Source: Pseudoalteromonas rhizosphaerae
Lineage (GTDB): Bacteria > Pseudomonadota > Gammaproteobacteria > Enterobacterales > Alteromonadaceae
Assembly: GCF_902498845.1 (NCBI RefSeq)
Contig: NZ_CABVLM010000002.1
Span: forward strand, 62,001 to 126,000
Length of the DNA stretch: 64,000 bases
Direction of reading: 5' to 3'
Shown here: positions 39,967 to 49,834 of the stretch, one piece after another
How the letters are laid out: each line of letters opens with the position of its first letter
How positions within the stretch are numbered: position 1 is the stretch's first letter
The notes under the pieces: model-generated
Database searches by the model: none
What the model was told of the DNA's origin: nothing
Seen by the model: the letters and a program-made list of their open reading frames with translations, nothing else
Made by a program: the position numbers and the translations under genes

Positions 39967-39991
39967 AAAAAAAGCCCGCAGAACGGGCCTT
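39967..39991 (-). terminator. Terminator of glnA
   Basis: On the minus strand, a GGCCCG/CGGGC stem with a 5-base loop is followed by seven T. It separates glnA from the downstream DUF4124 and glnLG genes. Confidence 0.85.
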
Positions 39992-40037
39992 GAGAACACA
40001 CATATATTATCTATAAGATAATTTTTCTACAGCCTAA

Positions 40038-41444
40038 TTAACAGCTGTAGTACATTTCGAACTCAACAGGGTGAGTCGTCATGTTAAGCTTTTCAACTTC
40101 TTTAGACTTAAGCGCAATGTAAGCATCGATTAAATCGTTAGTGAATACACCACCTTGATTTAAGAACTCACGGTCAGCATCTAGAGACGCAAGCGCTTCT
40201 TGTAGTGAAGTTGCAACTGTTGGGATTTCTGCTGCTTCTTCTGCTGGTAAGTCGTATAAATCTTTATCCATTGCATCGCCAGGGTGGATCTTGTTTTTGA
40301 TACCATCAAGGCCAGCCATAAGCATTGCAGAGAAAGCAAGGTATGGGTTAGCTGTTGGATCTGGGAAGCGTACTTCGATACGACGACCTTTTTCTGATGG
40401 AACCACTGGGATACGGATTGATGCAGAACGGTTACGTGCAGAGTACGCAAGCATTACTGGCGCTTCAAAGCCTGGTACTAAACGTTTGTACGAGTTAGTA
40501 GACGCATTTGCAAAAGCATTGATTGCTTTAGCATGCTTGATAATACCACCGATGTAGTAAAGCGCTTCTTCAGAAAGACCGCCGTACTTGTCGCCTGCGA
40601 ATAAGTTAACACCGTCTTTAGCTAAAGACTGGTGACAGTGCATACCAGAACCATTGTCACCAACGATTGGCTTAGGCATGAAGGTCGCTGTTTTGCCATA
40701 TAAATGAGCCATGTTATGGATAACATATTTCATTTCTTGGATTTCATCTGCTTTTAATACCATAGTGTTAAAGCGAGTTGCGATTTCGTTTTGACCAGCT
40801 GTAGCCACTTCGTGGTGATGCGCTTCTACAACTTGACCTAGCTCTTCAAGAACTAAACACGTCGCTGAACGCCAATCTTGGAAATCATCCACTGGAGCAA
40901 CAGGGAAATAACCACCTTTCACGCCTGGACGATGGCCAGTGTTGCCGCCTTCGTAGCTTTTATCTGAGTTCCAAGCTGCTTGCTTAGAATCAATCTTGTA
41001 CATTGAACCTGACATATCAGTTTTGTATTTGATGTCATCAAATACGAAGAACTCTGGCTCAGGACCAAATAGCACGGTATCAGCAATACCAGTAGAACGC
41101 ATGTACTCTTCAGCGCGCTTAGCAACTGAACGAGGATCACGCTCATAACCTTGTAATGTGCCAGGTTCAACAACATCACAACGTAAAATTAAAGTAGCTT
41201 CTTCTGTGAAAGGGTCTAATTTAGCAGACTCAGCAACAGGTAGTAATACCATGTCTGATTCGTTAATGCCTTTCCAACCAGCAATTGAAGAACCGTCAAA
41301 CATTTTGCCGTCTTCAAAGAAATCTTCATCTACTTGGTGATGAGGAATAGAAACATGTTGCTCTTTACCTTTGGTATCAGTAAAGCGTAAATCAACGAAC
41401 TTAACGTCATTTTCTTTAATAAAATCTAAAACCGATTGTGACAT
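40038..41444 (-). CDS. glnA: Glutamine synthetase, type I
   Basis: 468 residues, close to E. coli GlnA (469). Contains the ATP- and glutamate-site blocks [29 protein letters not shown] and NRSASIRIP. The adenylylation target is Tyr397 in DLYDLPAEE, exactly as in E. coli, so control by GlnE adenylylation is expected. It makes glutamine from glutamate, ammonia and ATP. Upstream it has a sigma-54 promoter and NtrC-like sites. Confidence 0.98.
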   Translation of the reverse strand: MSQSVLDFIKENDVKFVDLRFTDTKGKEQHVSIPHHQVDEDFFEDGKMFDGSSIAGWKGINESDMVLLPVAESAKLDPFTEEATLILRCDVVEPGTLQGYERDPRSVAKRAEEYMRSTGIADTVLFGPEPEFFVFDDIKYKTDMSGSMYKIDSKQAAWNSDKSYEGGNTGHRPGVKGGYFPVAPVDDFQDWRSATCLVLEELGQVVEAHHHEVATAGQNEIATRFNTMVLKADEIQEMKYVIHNMAHLYGKTATFMPKPIVGDNGSGMHCHQSLAKDGVNLFAGDKYGGLSEEALYYIGGIIKHAKAINAFANASTNSYKRLVPGFEAPVMLAYSARNRSASIRIPVVPSEKGRRIEVRFPDPTANPYLAFSAMLMAGLDGIKNKIHPGDAMDKDLYDLPAEEAAEIPTVATSLQEALASLDADREFLNQGGVFTNDLIDAYIALKSKEVEKLNMTTHPVEFEMYYSC

Positions 41445-41501
41445 GTGTCCTCCAACTGTTGGGTTTTATTTTGCTGCATAATTGCTTTTGCTTTTATAGT
41501 A

Positions 41502-41517
41502 AGCGGCTTTTATGCCA
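41502..41517 (-). promoter_or_regulatory. Candidate sigma-54 promoter of glnA
   Basis: On the minus strand TGGCAT-AAAAG-CCGCT has the invariant GG and GC exactly ten bases apart, as in the -24/-12 consensus TGGCAC-N5-TTGCA. It would start transcription at about 41490, giving a leader of about 45 nt before the glnA ATG at 41444. The -12 element is imperfect. Confidence 0.6.
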
Positions 41518-41580
41518 TTTTTATAGTGCATTGTTTTTTAAGGTTAAAAAATAAGTTATACATCCAGCTTTTATATGTTT

Positions 41581-41597
41581 TGCACCATATTGGATCG
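41581..41597 (-). promoter_or_regulatory. Candidate NtrC enhancer site 1
   Basis: TGCACCA-TAT-TGGATCG has one perfect half of the NtrC consensus TGCACCA-N3-TGGTGCA and a weaker second half. Its centre lies about 98 bp upstream of the predicted sigma-54 start, within the usual enhancer range. Confidence 0.5.
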
Positions 41598-41601
41598 TCT
41601 T

Positions 41602-41618
41602 ATGATCATTTTGGTGCG
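41602..41618 (-). promoter_or_regulatory. Candidate NtrC enhancer site 2
   Basis: A second NtrC-like site whose right half TGGTGCG matches six of seven positions. It is 21 bp, two helix turns, from site 1, so dimers would sit on the same face. The rest of the 41445-41963 gap (glnA and typA leaders, AT-rich) shows no gene I trust. Confidence 0.45.
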
Positions 41619-41963
41619 CCAGTGTGGTTGCTTCTCTTTAGCGCTAAATTGTATAGATTATAAACACCAACATAAAGCTAACTTACTCACCAAATACTGC
41701 CAAATTATGACAATAATAGCTAGGAATGAGCAAAATAGTGACAAATTGAAAAATTAAATTAATTAAAATGTCATATATAAAACAGATACTTATTAGAAGT
41801 ATGAAGAAAGTTGTGAAATATATATTGGATAAACTTTCATCCATGTCATTAATGAGGGATAATATGCGCCCTTTTAAATCCTATGCTGGGACATCTCGTG
41901 AAAACGCAGGTGAGTGCGTAGATCTTGCAGGATCATTGAGAATTAATTTCTCTGAGTAAAAAT

Positions 41964-43787
41964 ATGAGCATCGAAAAGTTAAGAAATATAGCGATTATCG
42001 CGCACGTTGACCACGGTAAAACAACATTGGTTGACAAACTACTTGAGCAATCAGGTACATTAGAAACACGCGGCGGTAACGAAGAGCGCGTGATGGACTC
42101 AAACGACATTGAGAAAGAACGTGGTATTACCATTTTGGCTAAAAACACAGCCATTTCATGGAATGACTACCATATCAATATCGTAGACACCCCTGGACAC
42201 GCCGACTTTGGCGGTGAAGTTGAACGCGTACTTTCGATGGCTGACTCAGTATTACTACTTGTTGATGCTCAAGAAGGTCCAATGCCACAAACGCGTTTCG
42301 TTACGCAAAAAGCATTCGCGCAAGGCTTAAAGCCAATCGTTGTTATCAATAAAATTGATAAGCCAGGTGCACGTCCTGATTGGGTTATGGATCAAATCTT
42401 TGATTTATTCGACAACCTAGGCGCAACTGACGAACAGTTAGACTTTAAAGTAATCTATGCATCAGCAATCAACGGCTGGGCAACATTAGATTTAGACGAG
42501 CCATCAGACAACATGGAACCTATGTTCAAGATGATCGTTGACGAAGTATCACCACCGGATGCAGATCCTGAAGGTGACTTCCAAATGCAGATTTCGCAAC
42601 TTGATTACAACTCATATGTTGGTGTAGTTGGTATCGGTCGTATCAAACGTGGTTCTGTTGCTCCTAACCAACAAGTTACTATTATCAGTGCCGATGGTAC
42701 TAAACGTAATGGCAAAATTGGCGCAGTACAAAGCTACCTAGGCCTTGAGCGTATCGAAACTGATAAAGCTTACGCTGGTAACATCGTAACAGTAACTGGT
42801 ATTGGTGAGCTTAAGATTTCTGATACAGTTTGTTTCCCTGGCAACGTTGAGGCATTACCACCACTAAGTGTTGATGAGCCAACTGTAACAATGACATTCT
42901 CTGTAAATAACTCACCTTTCTGTGGTAAAGAAGGTAAGTTTGTAACGTCACGTAATATCCGTGAGCGTTTAGACAAAGAATTAGTACACAACGTAGCACT
43001 TCGCGTTGAAGATACTGCTAGCCCAGATAGCTTCCGTGTATCTGGTCGTGGTGAATTACACCTAGGTATCTTAATCGAAAACATGCGTCGTGAAGGTTAC
43101 GAGCTAGCTGTTTCTCGTCCAGAAGTAATCTTACGTACTGTTGATGGCGTTCTAGAAGAACCGTTCGAAACAGTAACAATTGACTGTCAAGATGAGCACC
43201 AAGGTTCTGTAATGGAGCAAATTGGTCTTCGTAAAGGCGAACTAACAAATATGACGCCAGATGGCAAAGGTCGTATGCGTTTAGACTTTATGATCCCAAG
43301 TCGTGGTTTAATCGGTTTCCAAACTGATTTCATGACGCTTACATCAGGTTCAGGTCTTATGTACCATACTTTCGACCATTACGGCCCGCACAAAGGTGGC
43401 GAGATCGGTGTTCGTAAGAACGGTGTAATGATTGCAAATGCAACAGGTAAAGCACTTACTAACGCATTATTCAACTTACAAGAACGTGGTCGCTTATTCA
43501 TCGGTCACGGTGTTGAAGTATACGAAGGTATGGTTATCGGTATTCATAACCGTGATAACGACCTTACAGTTAACGCCCTTAAAGGCAAGCAGTTAACTAA
43601 CGTACGTGCATCTGGTACTGATGAAGCGCAAACGCTTTCTCCGCACCTAAACTACTCACTTGAGCAAGCGCTTGAGTTCATCGATGATGACGAGCTAGTT
43701 GAAGTAACACCACTAAACATTCGTATCCGTAAGCGTCATCTTACAGAAAACGAACGTAAACGTGCTGGTCGTGCGCCTAAAGGATAA
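41964..43787 (+). CDS. typA: Ribosome-associated GTPase BipA/TypA
   Basis: 607 residues. GTPase motifs AHVDHGKTT (G1), [15 protein letters not shown] (G3) and INKID (G4) are followed by EF-G-like domains and the BipA-specific C-terminal domain ([18 protein letters not shown] block). It binds ribosomes and aids 50S assembly and growth under cold or stress. Divergent from glnA, as in E. coli, where typA (bipA) is also next to glnA. Confidence 0.97.
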   Translation: MSIEKLRNIAIIAHVDHGKTTLVDKLLEQSGTLETRGGNEERVMDSNDIEKERGITILAKNTAISWNDYHINIVDTPGHADFGGEVERVLSMADSVLLLVDAQEGPMPQTRFVTQKAFAQGLKPIVVINKIDKPGARPDWVMDQIFDLFDNLGATDEQLDFKVIYASAINGWATLDLDEPSDNMEPMFKMIVDEVSPPDADPEGDFQMQISQLDYNSYVGVVGIGRIKRGSVAPNQQVTIISADGTKRNGKIGAVQSYLGLERIETDKAYAGNIVTVTGIGELKISDTVCFPGNVEALPPLSVDEPTVTMTFSVNNSPFCGKEGKFVTSRNIRERLDKELVHNVALRVEDTASPDSFRVSGRGELHLGILIENMRREGYELAVSRPEVILRTVDGVLEEPFETVTIDCQDEHQGSVMEQIGLRKGELTNMTPDGKGRMRLDFMIPSRGLIGFQTDFMTLTSGSGLMYHTFDHYGPHKGGEIGVRKNGVMIANATGKALTNALFNLQERGRLFIGHGVEVYEGMVIGIHNRDNDLTVNALKGKQLTNVRASGTDEAQTLSPHLNYSLEQALEFIDDDELVEVTPLNIRIRKRHLTENERKRAGRAPKG

Positions 43788-43812
43788 TCACCTTATAAAT
43801 TAAGCTGATTTT

Positions 43813-43848
43813 AAAAGCCGCTGTATTGCAAAATACAGCGGCTTTTTT
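43813..43848 (+). terminator. Terminator of typA
   Basis: A 15-bp perfect stem with a GCAA tetraloop (AAAAGCCGCTGTATT / AATACAGCGGCTTTT), running into six T. It begins 26 bp after the typA stop. Confidence 0.95.
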
Positions 43849-43858
43849 GTGGTTATTA

Positions 43859-43963
43859 GTTAGCTAGGGGAAAGTTAGCGAGGGGAAAGTTAGCGAGAGT
43901 AAAGTTAGCGAGAGTAAAGTTAGCGAGAGTAAAGTTAGCGAGAGTAAAGTTTGTGAGGGGAAG
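43859..43963 (+). repeat. Seven-copy 15-bp tandem repeat
   Basis: Seven 15-base units. Four are identical GTTAGCGAGAGTAAA (43889-43948), two upstream variants read GTTAGCTAGGGGAAA and GTTAGCGAGGGGAAA, and the last is GTTTGTGAGGGGAAG. A partial inverted copy (AGAGTAAAGTTAGC on the minus strand) lies at about 44276-44290. It is non-coding and directly downstream of the typA terminator. Confidence 0.95.
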
Positions 43964-43993
43964 AGCTGTAAGCTATAAGCGGTCAGCTGTCAG
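43964..43993 (+). repeat. AGC-heptamer repeat, second intergenic copy
   Basis: AGCTGTA, AGCTATA, AGCGGTC, AGCTGTC, then AG: four units in a 7-base register, fused directly to the end of the 15-bp array. Same family as 21505-21541 and the array at 22164-22226. Confidence 0.75.
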
Positions 43994-44236
43994 ATTAGAA
44001 CAGCGTAGTTGGCTAGATTGGTGTTTGTATAGTTATTAGGTAAAAATCGCTAGATTTTATAAACCATGCAACATAACCTCTTTCCTCTAAAAGTGCAGCG
44101 GCTCTTATCCTCTTTGTGAATAACTGACTTAAAGATTTTTTTGCACAAGGAGAAGAAAATGAGCAGTAAAAGAGGAAGGGCTTTTAAAGTAGCTGATAAT
44201 GCAAAGCCCCTGTTTTTGTTAGCGGGGTATTTTTTC

Positions 44237-44263
44237 GTTGGGTTTCGCTGCGCTCAACCCAAC
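44237..44263. repeat. Inverted repeat (GTTGGGTT/AACCCAAC), intergenic element
   Basis: A perfect 8-bp stem around an 11-base loop. A second hairpin GGGCTTT/AAAGCCC with TGTTTTT after it lies at 44178-44218 and could terminate transcription from typA's side. The gap 43788-44309 otherwise shows only repeats and no convincing gene. Confidence 0.65.
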
Positions 44264-44309
44264 CTTGCTTAACTTGCTAACTTTACTCTAGTTGACTCGC
44301 CAACTCCTA

Positions 44310-45038
44310 TCACTTTTTCGGTAATAACGTAACCTTTCCAAATACGCTGGCGTCGATATAGCCTAGGTTGCGGCTGCCATTTACGGGTTGTACTTCGTGT
44401 GAACCCATAAAGTGTTCGCGCACTTCGGTGCCGTCGTTATCACAGTAGGCGAGCATAAAGCCGATGACTTGTTTTGCCGTTAATTTAAGTGGGGTGTTTT
44501 GCGCGCCTTCTTGGAAATCATTCGGGTAGAGCTTAATGGCTACTTCCCATGTGATGTTATATGGGGCGGTACTGTTTCGTTGCCAGTGGCTGATTAAATG
44601 ATCTGTGTATAACTGGGGTTTTTTATCAGCTCCGAAATCGGCAGCTTGGTTATCAAGACCAATGTGATAGGCAAATGCAGTATGATTGAACTGATGGTTA
44701 CCGCCAGATGCGTCGCTATCAATAAACACTTCTAAGGCATCATCGTCCCAGTACTTATCGGTAGGATCTGGATGGGTATCAATTAGTACATCATCCACAA
44801 TATCGGCTTGTAAATACAGGTAGTTTTCATCCCAAAGTAACTTGTAGCGGCCTTTAAAGTCTTTATCTGAGTCAGGCAAGGTGCCATCCATAAGAAAAGG
44901 CATAGGCTGCCATTTTGCTTGGTCCCATGGGCTTTCAGATACACCGTCAATAGTAATTGGTGTTGCTGTATGCTCTACATCTATAGCCATAGCGGCGTTG
45001 CTCATTAATAGGCTTAAGGTAAGCGCGGCTGTTTTCAT
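44310..45038 (-). CDS. Secreted CBM9-like carbohydrate-binding protein
   Basis: 242 residues with a signal peptide (cleavage after SNAAMA, about 18). The mature part is one CBM9-like beta-sandwich domain (YLQADIVDDVLIDTHPDPTDKYWDDDALEVFIDSDASGG and NITWEVAIKLYPND blocks), as found at the end of xylanases or as stand-alone proteins. It may bind sugars at the surface or periplasm. No catalytic domain and no adjacent glycoside hydrolase. Confidence 0.8.
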   Translation of the reverse strand: MKTAALTLSLLMSNAAMAIDVEHTATPITIDGVSESPWDQAKWQPMPFLMDGTLPDSDKDFKGRYKLLWDENYLYLQADIVDDVLIDTHPDPTDKYWDDDALEVFIDSDASGGNHQFNHTAFAYHIGLDNQAADFGADKKPQLYTDHLISHWQRNSTAPYNITWEVAIKLYPNDFQEGAQNTPLKLTAKQVIGFMLAYCDNDGTEVREHFMGSHEVQPVNGSRNLGYIDASVFGKVTLLPKK

Positions 45039-45232
45039 CTAATTCTCAAAGTTTCTTATTTTGTTTGTGGCTCAATAGTGACTGAAACAAAAATTGAAAA
45101 CAACAGACAGAATGTTCAGGTATAAAATTAGTGATAGTAATGGATCGTAAGTGAATACAGTTTTTTACATTGTTGAGTGTAATTAACAGGTAAAGTAATG
45201 GCACTACTAGAATTAATATAAAAGGAATAATT

Positions 45233-45508
45233 GTGGCTAACGTATTGTTGTTGATTGCGGCTATGTTGTTATCTGGCTGTACTTCGTCGCAAGTAATGAG
45301 CTCGGGTTGTGACTTTGTTGTTGGTAGTGCACAAAGTCAGCAACGGCAAGTGCAGAACCACTCGCTTGATAGTTCAGATACACATCAAACAGCGAATATC
45401 ATTAATGGTTTGTTTAGTATGTTACTTGGGCCAATAAATCGCTCTCTCGGTGATGATGAATGTAAGGCGGAAGAGCAATCGTATCAGTACCCAAGTGTCG
45501 TTTTATAG
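45233..45508 (+). CDS. Small putative lipoprotein
   Basis: 91 residues from a GTG at 45233 (AAAGGA ribosome-binding site, 6 bases upstream). The signal peptide ends in lipobox LLSGC (Cys at 16). The short mature part contains two more cysteines and is polar, with no recognised family. It overlaps the convergent metallo-hydrolase gene by six bases. Confidence 0.6.
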   Translation: MANVLLLIAAMLLSGCTSSQVMSSGCDFVVGSAQSQQRQVQNHSLDSSDTHQTANIINGLFSMLLGPINRSLGDDECKAEEQSYQYPSVVL

Positions 45509-46594
45509 TGCGACACTTTGCCCTTCATTTAAAATATACAGCGGGATTTGTGACTTCATTTCATCATTCATATGCAATAAGCGCAGCAATGCAGAATGGC
45601 TGCTGTGATCGCCCATCTTCCAACTTGAGTTGCCATAGCCCCAAGGTATAATAACTTTACAATTAAGCTGCTGTGCGGCTGTTAAGGCATCCTCAGGAGT
45701 AGTATGTACATAACGATACCAGTTGCCATTCTCTTCGTGGTAATAAGAGGCAATCGGCATTAAACAGATATCAATATCACCGTATTTTTGTTGGATATCC
45801 TTAAAATGTTGGGAGTAGCCAGTATCGCCTGCAAAAAATAAAGTGCTGCCATTTTGCTCAAGTAACCAGCCATTCCATAAATCTTTATCGCGATCTTCAT
45901 AAATAAAAGGTACCAGCACGCGGGCGCTAAAATGATGTGCAGGTAGCGCATGAATGGTTAAATCATCAATGTTAGTGTTTGCGTACCACGCCATTTCGCT
46001 AATATTAAAACCACCGGTAGGAAAGTTATCTGCCATACCAAGTGGTGTTAAGTAGCGAGGTTTATTACCGATGCTTTCAATGTCTGCTTTATTGAAGTGA
46101 TCGTAATGGATATGAGAATAAATTACTGCGTCTAGATTGTTAAGCTCGCTTTCGCTAAGCCAGTCCCCAGGTTTACGATAAAACCCAGATGCCAGTCGAA
46201 AAGCTAAATCAACAGGGGAGTCAAATTGCTCTTTTACTGGGTCAAATACAACTTGCTGGCCGTTAGGAGTGTTGATCATAAACCCGGCGTGACCGAGCCA
46301 GCGAACTGTGTAGCCGGTATTTAGTTGTGGTGCTAGTTGCGCGCCTTGATAGAGGCAGTTTTCACCCGGAGTTTCACATATCAAGTTAGCATTACTTGGG
46401 TAACAATCACTTTCGCAGCTAATCGGATAGGTTTTTTTCCCTGGATAGAGGTTGTGGTAGCGCCCAGCCTGTTCACCCTCTTGATGAAGTGGCACAACAG
46501 TATCAGCGCCTGCAATTCTTTGCACATGATTGGCAGTGCTACACGCAGCTAATAAACTTGATGCGATAATTAAACTAACTGCACGTATTTTCAT
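45503..46594 (-). CDS. Metallo-beta-lactamase-fold lipoprotein, UlaG/NAPE-PLD-like
   Basis: 363 residues with lipobox LLAAC (Cys about 18). The metallo-hydrolase fold shows WLGHAGFMINTPNGQQVVFDPV, the zinc motif SHIHYDHFNKADI (HxHxDH), LPAHHFSARVLV and FFAGDTGYSQHF, as in the NAPE-phospholipase-D/UlaG branch. It probably cleaves a phosphodiester or lactone at the envelope. Substrate not predictable here. Confidence 0.8.
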   Translation of the reverse strand: MKIRAVSLIIASSLLAACSTANHVQRIAGADTVVPLHQEGEQAGRYHNLYPGKKTYPISCESDCYPSNANLICETPGENCLYQGAQLAPQLNTGYTVRWLGHAGFMINTPNGQQVVFDPVKEQFDSPVDLAFRLASGFYRKPGDWLSESELNNLDAVIYSHIHYDHFNKADIESIGNKPRYLTPLGMADNFPTGGFNISEMAWYANTNIDDLTIHALPAHHFSARVLVPFIYEDRDKDLWNGWLLEQNGSTLFFAGDTGYSQHFKDIQQKYGDIDICLMPIASYYHEENGNWYRYVHTTPEDALTAAQQLNCKVIIPWGYGNSSWKMGDHSSHSALLRLLHMNDEMKSQIPLYILNEGQSVAL

Positions 46595-46683
46595 TGTTTA
46601 ATGTTTTTATAATTCTAATTAGGTAGAATTGTAGCAAAAATAGCCGATGAAAAAACACTTAAAAAGTAACAAGATATAACAAC

Positions 46684-46710
46684 AAAAAAGCCTACATAAA
46701 TGTAGGCTTT
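46684..46710 (-). terminator. Terminator of the DUF2959 gene
   Basis: A perfect 10-bp stem with TAAA loop (AAAGCCTACA / TGTAGGCTTT), with T residues following on the minus strand. It lies 62 bp past the stop. Confidence 0.85.
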
Positions 46711-46771
46711 GATTACTCTGCGACTAGCAAACTAGCGCTCTTGATAAGTGACAGGCAAACTCACAGCTGAT

Positions 46772-47428
46772 TTAGCCTGCTTTACTCATTTGCTCAATAA
46801 ATTTATTTGAATCAGCAATCGACTTGTTCATGTCATCCATTAACACTTTGATGTCGCGCTTAAGATTAGTGAATTCACCTTGAATGGCTGATACAGCTTG
46901 TGCATTAAGGTTATGCTTCAAGTATAAAACATTGTCATGCAGTGATGACAGTACCGGCTCCATCTTGCTTTCAGCATTACGCATAGAGCGTAATAGTTTA
47001 TCAAAGTCACGTTTGGTTGCGGTGAGCTTTTTATTACTTTCACGTTTAAGTGAGGCGTTAGAATACTGTTCTAATTCATCGCTCCATTCTTCAAACAATG
47101 CTTCAGCTACATCTTCAACTTTGTTGATGTTATTTGTAACGTCATTAGCAGCCGCAAGGCTAGATTCGTAGTCATCATTGAGTTGGTCATAGGCTGCTTG
47201 TACATCTCCACCATCAAAGTTAATCAATGTTGTTAAACGCTCAAGTGCAGATTGGAATTCCTCTTGAGACTCTTCTTGAGACTCTTTAGTTGCTTCTACG
47301 CGGTCCACTAAAATGTCACGCTTATGCACACCAACTGATTCCATAGCCGAGTAATATGCAGATTGGCAGCCAGATAAAGCCAGTGATAAGGCCAATATTG
47401 GTGCGCTGAGTAAAGTCAGTTTTTTCAT
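46772..47428 (-). CDS. DUF2959 lipoprotein
   Basis: 218 residues. The signal peptide with lipobox LALSGC (Cys at 21) is followed by a long helical, charged region with coiled-coil character (about 45-215). The SAYYSAMESVGVHKRDILVDRVEAT block is typical of DUF2959, a family of gammaproteobacterial lipoproteins of unknown function. Divergent from the YihY gene. Confidence 0.85.
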   Translation of the reverse strand: MKKLTLLSAPILALSLALSGCQSAYYSAMESVGVHKRDILVDRVEATKESQEESQEEFQSALERLTTLINFDGGDVQAAYDQLNDDYESSLAAANDVTNNINKVEDVAEALFEEWSDELEQYSNASLKRESNKKLTATKRDFDKLLRSMRNAESKMEPVLSSLHDNVLYLKHNLNAQAVSAIQGEFTNLKRDIKVLMDDMNKSIADSNKFIEQMSKAG

Positions 47429-47516
47429 CGAGATCCCTTTTTAAATCCGTTAGTGCTGTAAATTATGTGGTGGATTGCTATGATAATCAAAACTATTTTA
47501 GCAGAAAGTTAACTTT

Positions 47517-48410
47517 ATGAATGAAAAGGTCGCACATTATAAACAGCAGTTGAGGGTACTTATACGTCAGCAGCCAACGTGGTGGATGCAGTATATTAAT
47601 CGCTGTATTGACGACCAAATTACTGTAAATGCTGGTTATTTAGCCTATGTAACCTTACTTTCATTGGTTCCTTTAATTGCAGTTGGCGTGGCTATTTTCT
47701 CGGCTTTTCCTGGCTTTGAAGATACCCGTATTGCTATTGAAAACTTTTTATTTACTAACTTTGTGCCCACCTCATCAGATGTAATTAAAGAGCATATAAC
47801 GTCTTTTGCAGGTAATGCGAATCAAATGACTGCTGTAGGTATTGGTTTTCTTGCAGCGATAGCATTGCTACTGATCCGTAATGTTGATGCGACACTGAAT
47901 CGAATTTGGCGGATTAAAACCAAGCGACCAATGATGATTTCTTTCGCGGTATATTGGATGGTGTTGAGTTTAGGGCCATTGTTATTAGGCGCAAGTATTG
48001 GTGTTACTTCATATATTGTGTCGTTAGTATCATTTGCCGATCAGGGGATTCCGGGCTTTAGTGGCTTTTTATTAAAATTACTGCCTTATTTAATTTCTAT
48101 GGCTGGCTTTATTATGCTCTATACTTTAGTGCCTAATACTCGCGTATCTTTTAAAGCTGCAGTACCAGGTGCTTTATTTGCAGCCTTGTTGTTTGAATTA
48201 ACTAAAAAAGGTTTTGCGCTTTATATCAGTCACTTTCCTTCATACGAAGTGATTTATGGTGCGGTGGCAACTATTCCAATTTTATTTGTGTGGGTGTATT
48301 TGTCGTGGGTGGTTGTGTTACTCGGTGCAGAGTTTACAGTGTGCATTGGCCCTAAAAATATCGAAGATACACCCGATATTATCCTTGATGAGGGCGATGC
48401 TAATAAGTAA
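47517..48410 (+). CDS. YihY/BrkB-family inner-membrane protein
   Basis: 297 residues with six membrane helices. GYLAYVTLLSLVPLIAVGVAIFSAFPGF, IRNVDATLNRIW and YGAVATIPILFVWVYLSWVVVLLGAEF are typical of the YihY/UPF0761 (formerly RNase BN) family. The old RNase BN label is wrong for this family; function is unknown, possibly transport. First of three adjacent genes (yihY, pip, dtd); in many gammaproteobacteria yihY also sits next to dtd. Confidence 0.92.
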   Translation: MNEKVAHYKQQLRVLIRQQPTWWMQYINRCIDDQITVNAGYLAYVTLLSLVPLIAVGVAIFSAFPGFEDTRIAIENFLFTNFVPTSSDVIKEHITSFAGNANQMTAVGIGFLAAIALLLIRNVDATLNRIWRIKTKRPMMISFAVYWMVLSLGPLLLGASIGVTSYIVSLVSFADQGIPGFSGFLLKLLPYLISMAGFIMLYTLVPNTRVSFKAAVPGALFAALLFELTKKGFALYISHFPSYEVIYGAVATIPILFVWVYLSWVVVLLGAEFTVCIGPKNIEDTPDIILDEGDANK

Positions 48411-48442
48411 TTCACTGCATCGCTGATAGGAGAATCGGCATT

Positions 48443-49396
48443 ATGCAGTTATATCCAAATATTACCCCATACCATGACTTTCATTTGAGTGTAGGGAGTG
48501 GACATCAAATTCATGTACAAGAGTTCGGTGCTCCAGCTGGCCTGCCGGTGGTAATTTGCCATGGCGGTCCCGGCATGGGTTTGCATGCTGATAATTGCCG
48601 TTTCTTTGATCCTACCCGTTATCGTATTATTTTATATAGCCAACGCGGCTGCGGGCAATCAACGCCTCATTTAACTAGCGCTAATACAACCACAGAACTG
48701 GTCGCTGACCTTGATTATTTACGCACTTACTTAGGACTAGAAAAGTGGGTGTTAAGCGGTGGTTCGTGGGGAGCAACTCTGTGTTTGCTGTATGCCATTG
48801 AACACACTCAACATGTACATGGGTTAATTTTACGAGGCACGTTTTTGGCTACTTCAGCCGATTTTCAGTGGCTATATAGTCGTCATGGTGCTGCTGCACA
48901 TTTTTATCCTGAATTATATGCGCGTTTTTCTCAGGAGTTACCTGATGTTGCCAGCATTTTTGCGTTTTATCGGCGGCAGTTAAATGATGATAATCAAATT
49001 AATGCAAATCACTTTGCTAAATTATGGTGCCAATGGGAAAACGTATTAAGCCATGGTAAACAGCAACATCAATGGGGGTTAAGTTCACCACAGTTGGGGC
49101 TTAATATGGCGCGTTTAATGGTCCATTACTTTACTGCTCAGTGTTTTATTACTGATAACTTCATTGGTGAACACTATAAAAGAATTAGTAAAATTCCTAC
49201 TTGGTTTATTCATGGCAGGCATGATTTAGTGTGTCGTTTTAATGCCGTACAGCATTTAGCTGAGCAACTCAACGCACAGTTACTTATTTTAGATGGTGTT
49301 GGGCATGGTGTTGATAGTAATGTATATTTAGCGGCAGTGCGGCGTGCAGCCGATCTTATGTGGATCAAATTATCGAGGAATAGATGCAAGGATTAA
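48443..49396 (+). CDS. pip: Prolyl iminopeptidase
   Basis: 317 residues of the S33 alpha/beta-hydrolase family: HGGPG oxyanion motif at 40-44, nucleophile S108 in [11 protein letters not shown] in IHGRHDLVC and H in GVGHGVD. It removes N-terminal proline from peptides in the cytoplasm. Its end overlaps dtd by 13 bases, so the two are likely coupled. Confidence 0.93.
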   Translation: MQLYPNITPYHDFHLSVGSGHQIHVQEFGAPAGLPVVICHGGPGMGLHADNCRFFDPTRYRIILYSQRGCGQSTPHLTSANTTTELVADLDYLRTYLGLEKWVLSGGSWGATLCLLYAIEHTQHVHGLILRGTFLATSADFQWLYSRHGAAAHFYPELYARFSQELPDVASIFAFYRRQLNDDNQINANHFAKLWCQWENVLSHGKQQHQWGLSSPQLGLNMARLMVHYFTAQCFITDNFIGEHYKRISKIPTWFIHGRHDLVCRFNAVQHLAEQLNAQLLILDGVGHGVDSNVYLAAVRRAADLMWIKLSRNRCKD

Positions 49397-49821
49397 TTCA
49401 GCGCGTAAAACACGCAAAAGTTGAAGTGGATGGTCAGGTGGTTGGGCAAATTGAGCAGGGGCTTTTATTGTTGCTTGGAGTTGAAAAGCATGATGATCAA
49501 CAAAGCACTGATAAGCTGCTACATAAAGTTAGCAATTACCGCGTATTTAGCGATGAAAACGACAAAATGAATTTAAGCCTGCAAGATATTCAAGGTGAGT
49601 TATTGGTGGTATCGCAATTTACTCTGGCGGCGGATACTAAAAAAGGCATGCGGCCAAGTTTTTCATCAGCAGCCACACCTGCACAAGCTAATGAGCTATA
49701 CGAATACTTTGTTAGCCAAGCTAGAGTTATGGGGTTAAGCGTAGCTACAGGGCAATTTGCTGCGGATATGCAAGTCAGTTTATGTAATGATGGGCCGGTG
49801 ACATTTAATTTAACAGTGTAG
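49384..49821 (+). CDS. dtd: D-aminoacyl-tRNA deacylase
   Basis: 145 residues, as in E. coli Dtd. Both family motifs are present: [21 protein letters not shown] and the C-terminal NDGPVTFNL (GP cis-Pro motif). It removes D-amino acids and glycine from mischarged tRNAs. It overlaps pip by 13 bases and follows yihY. Confidence 0.97.
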   Translation: MQGLIQRVKHAKVEVDGQVVGQIEQGLLLLLGVEKHDDQQSTDKLLHKVSNYRVFSDENDKMNLSLQDIQGELLVVSQFTLAADTKKGMRPSFSSAATPAQANELYEYFVSQARVMGLSVATGQFAADMQVSLCNDGPVTFNLTV

Positions 49822-49834
49822 TTAAGGCTAGCAG

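Noticed and set aside
41768..41959. 63-residue ORF just before typA
   Set aside because: No ribosome-binding site, unusual composition and no recognisable family. It lies in the AT-rich typA leader.
44159..44272. Short ORF of about 37 codons ending FRCAQPNLA
   Set aside because: It runs through the GTTGGGTT hairpin repeat; such reading frames arise from the repeat itself.
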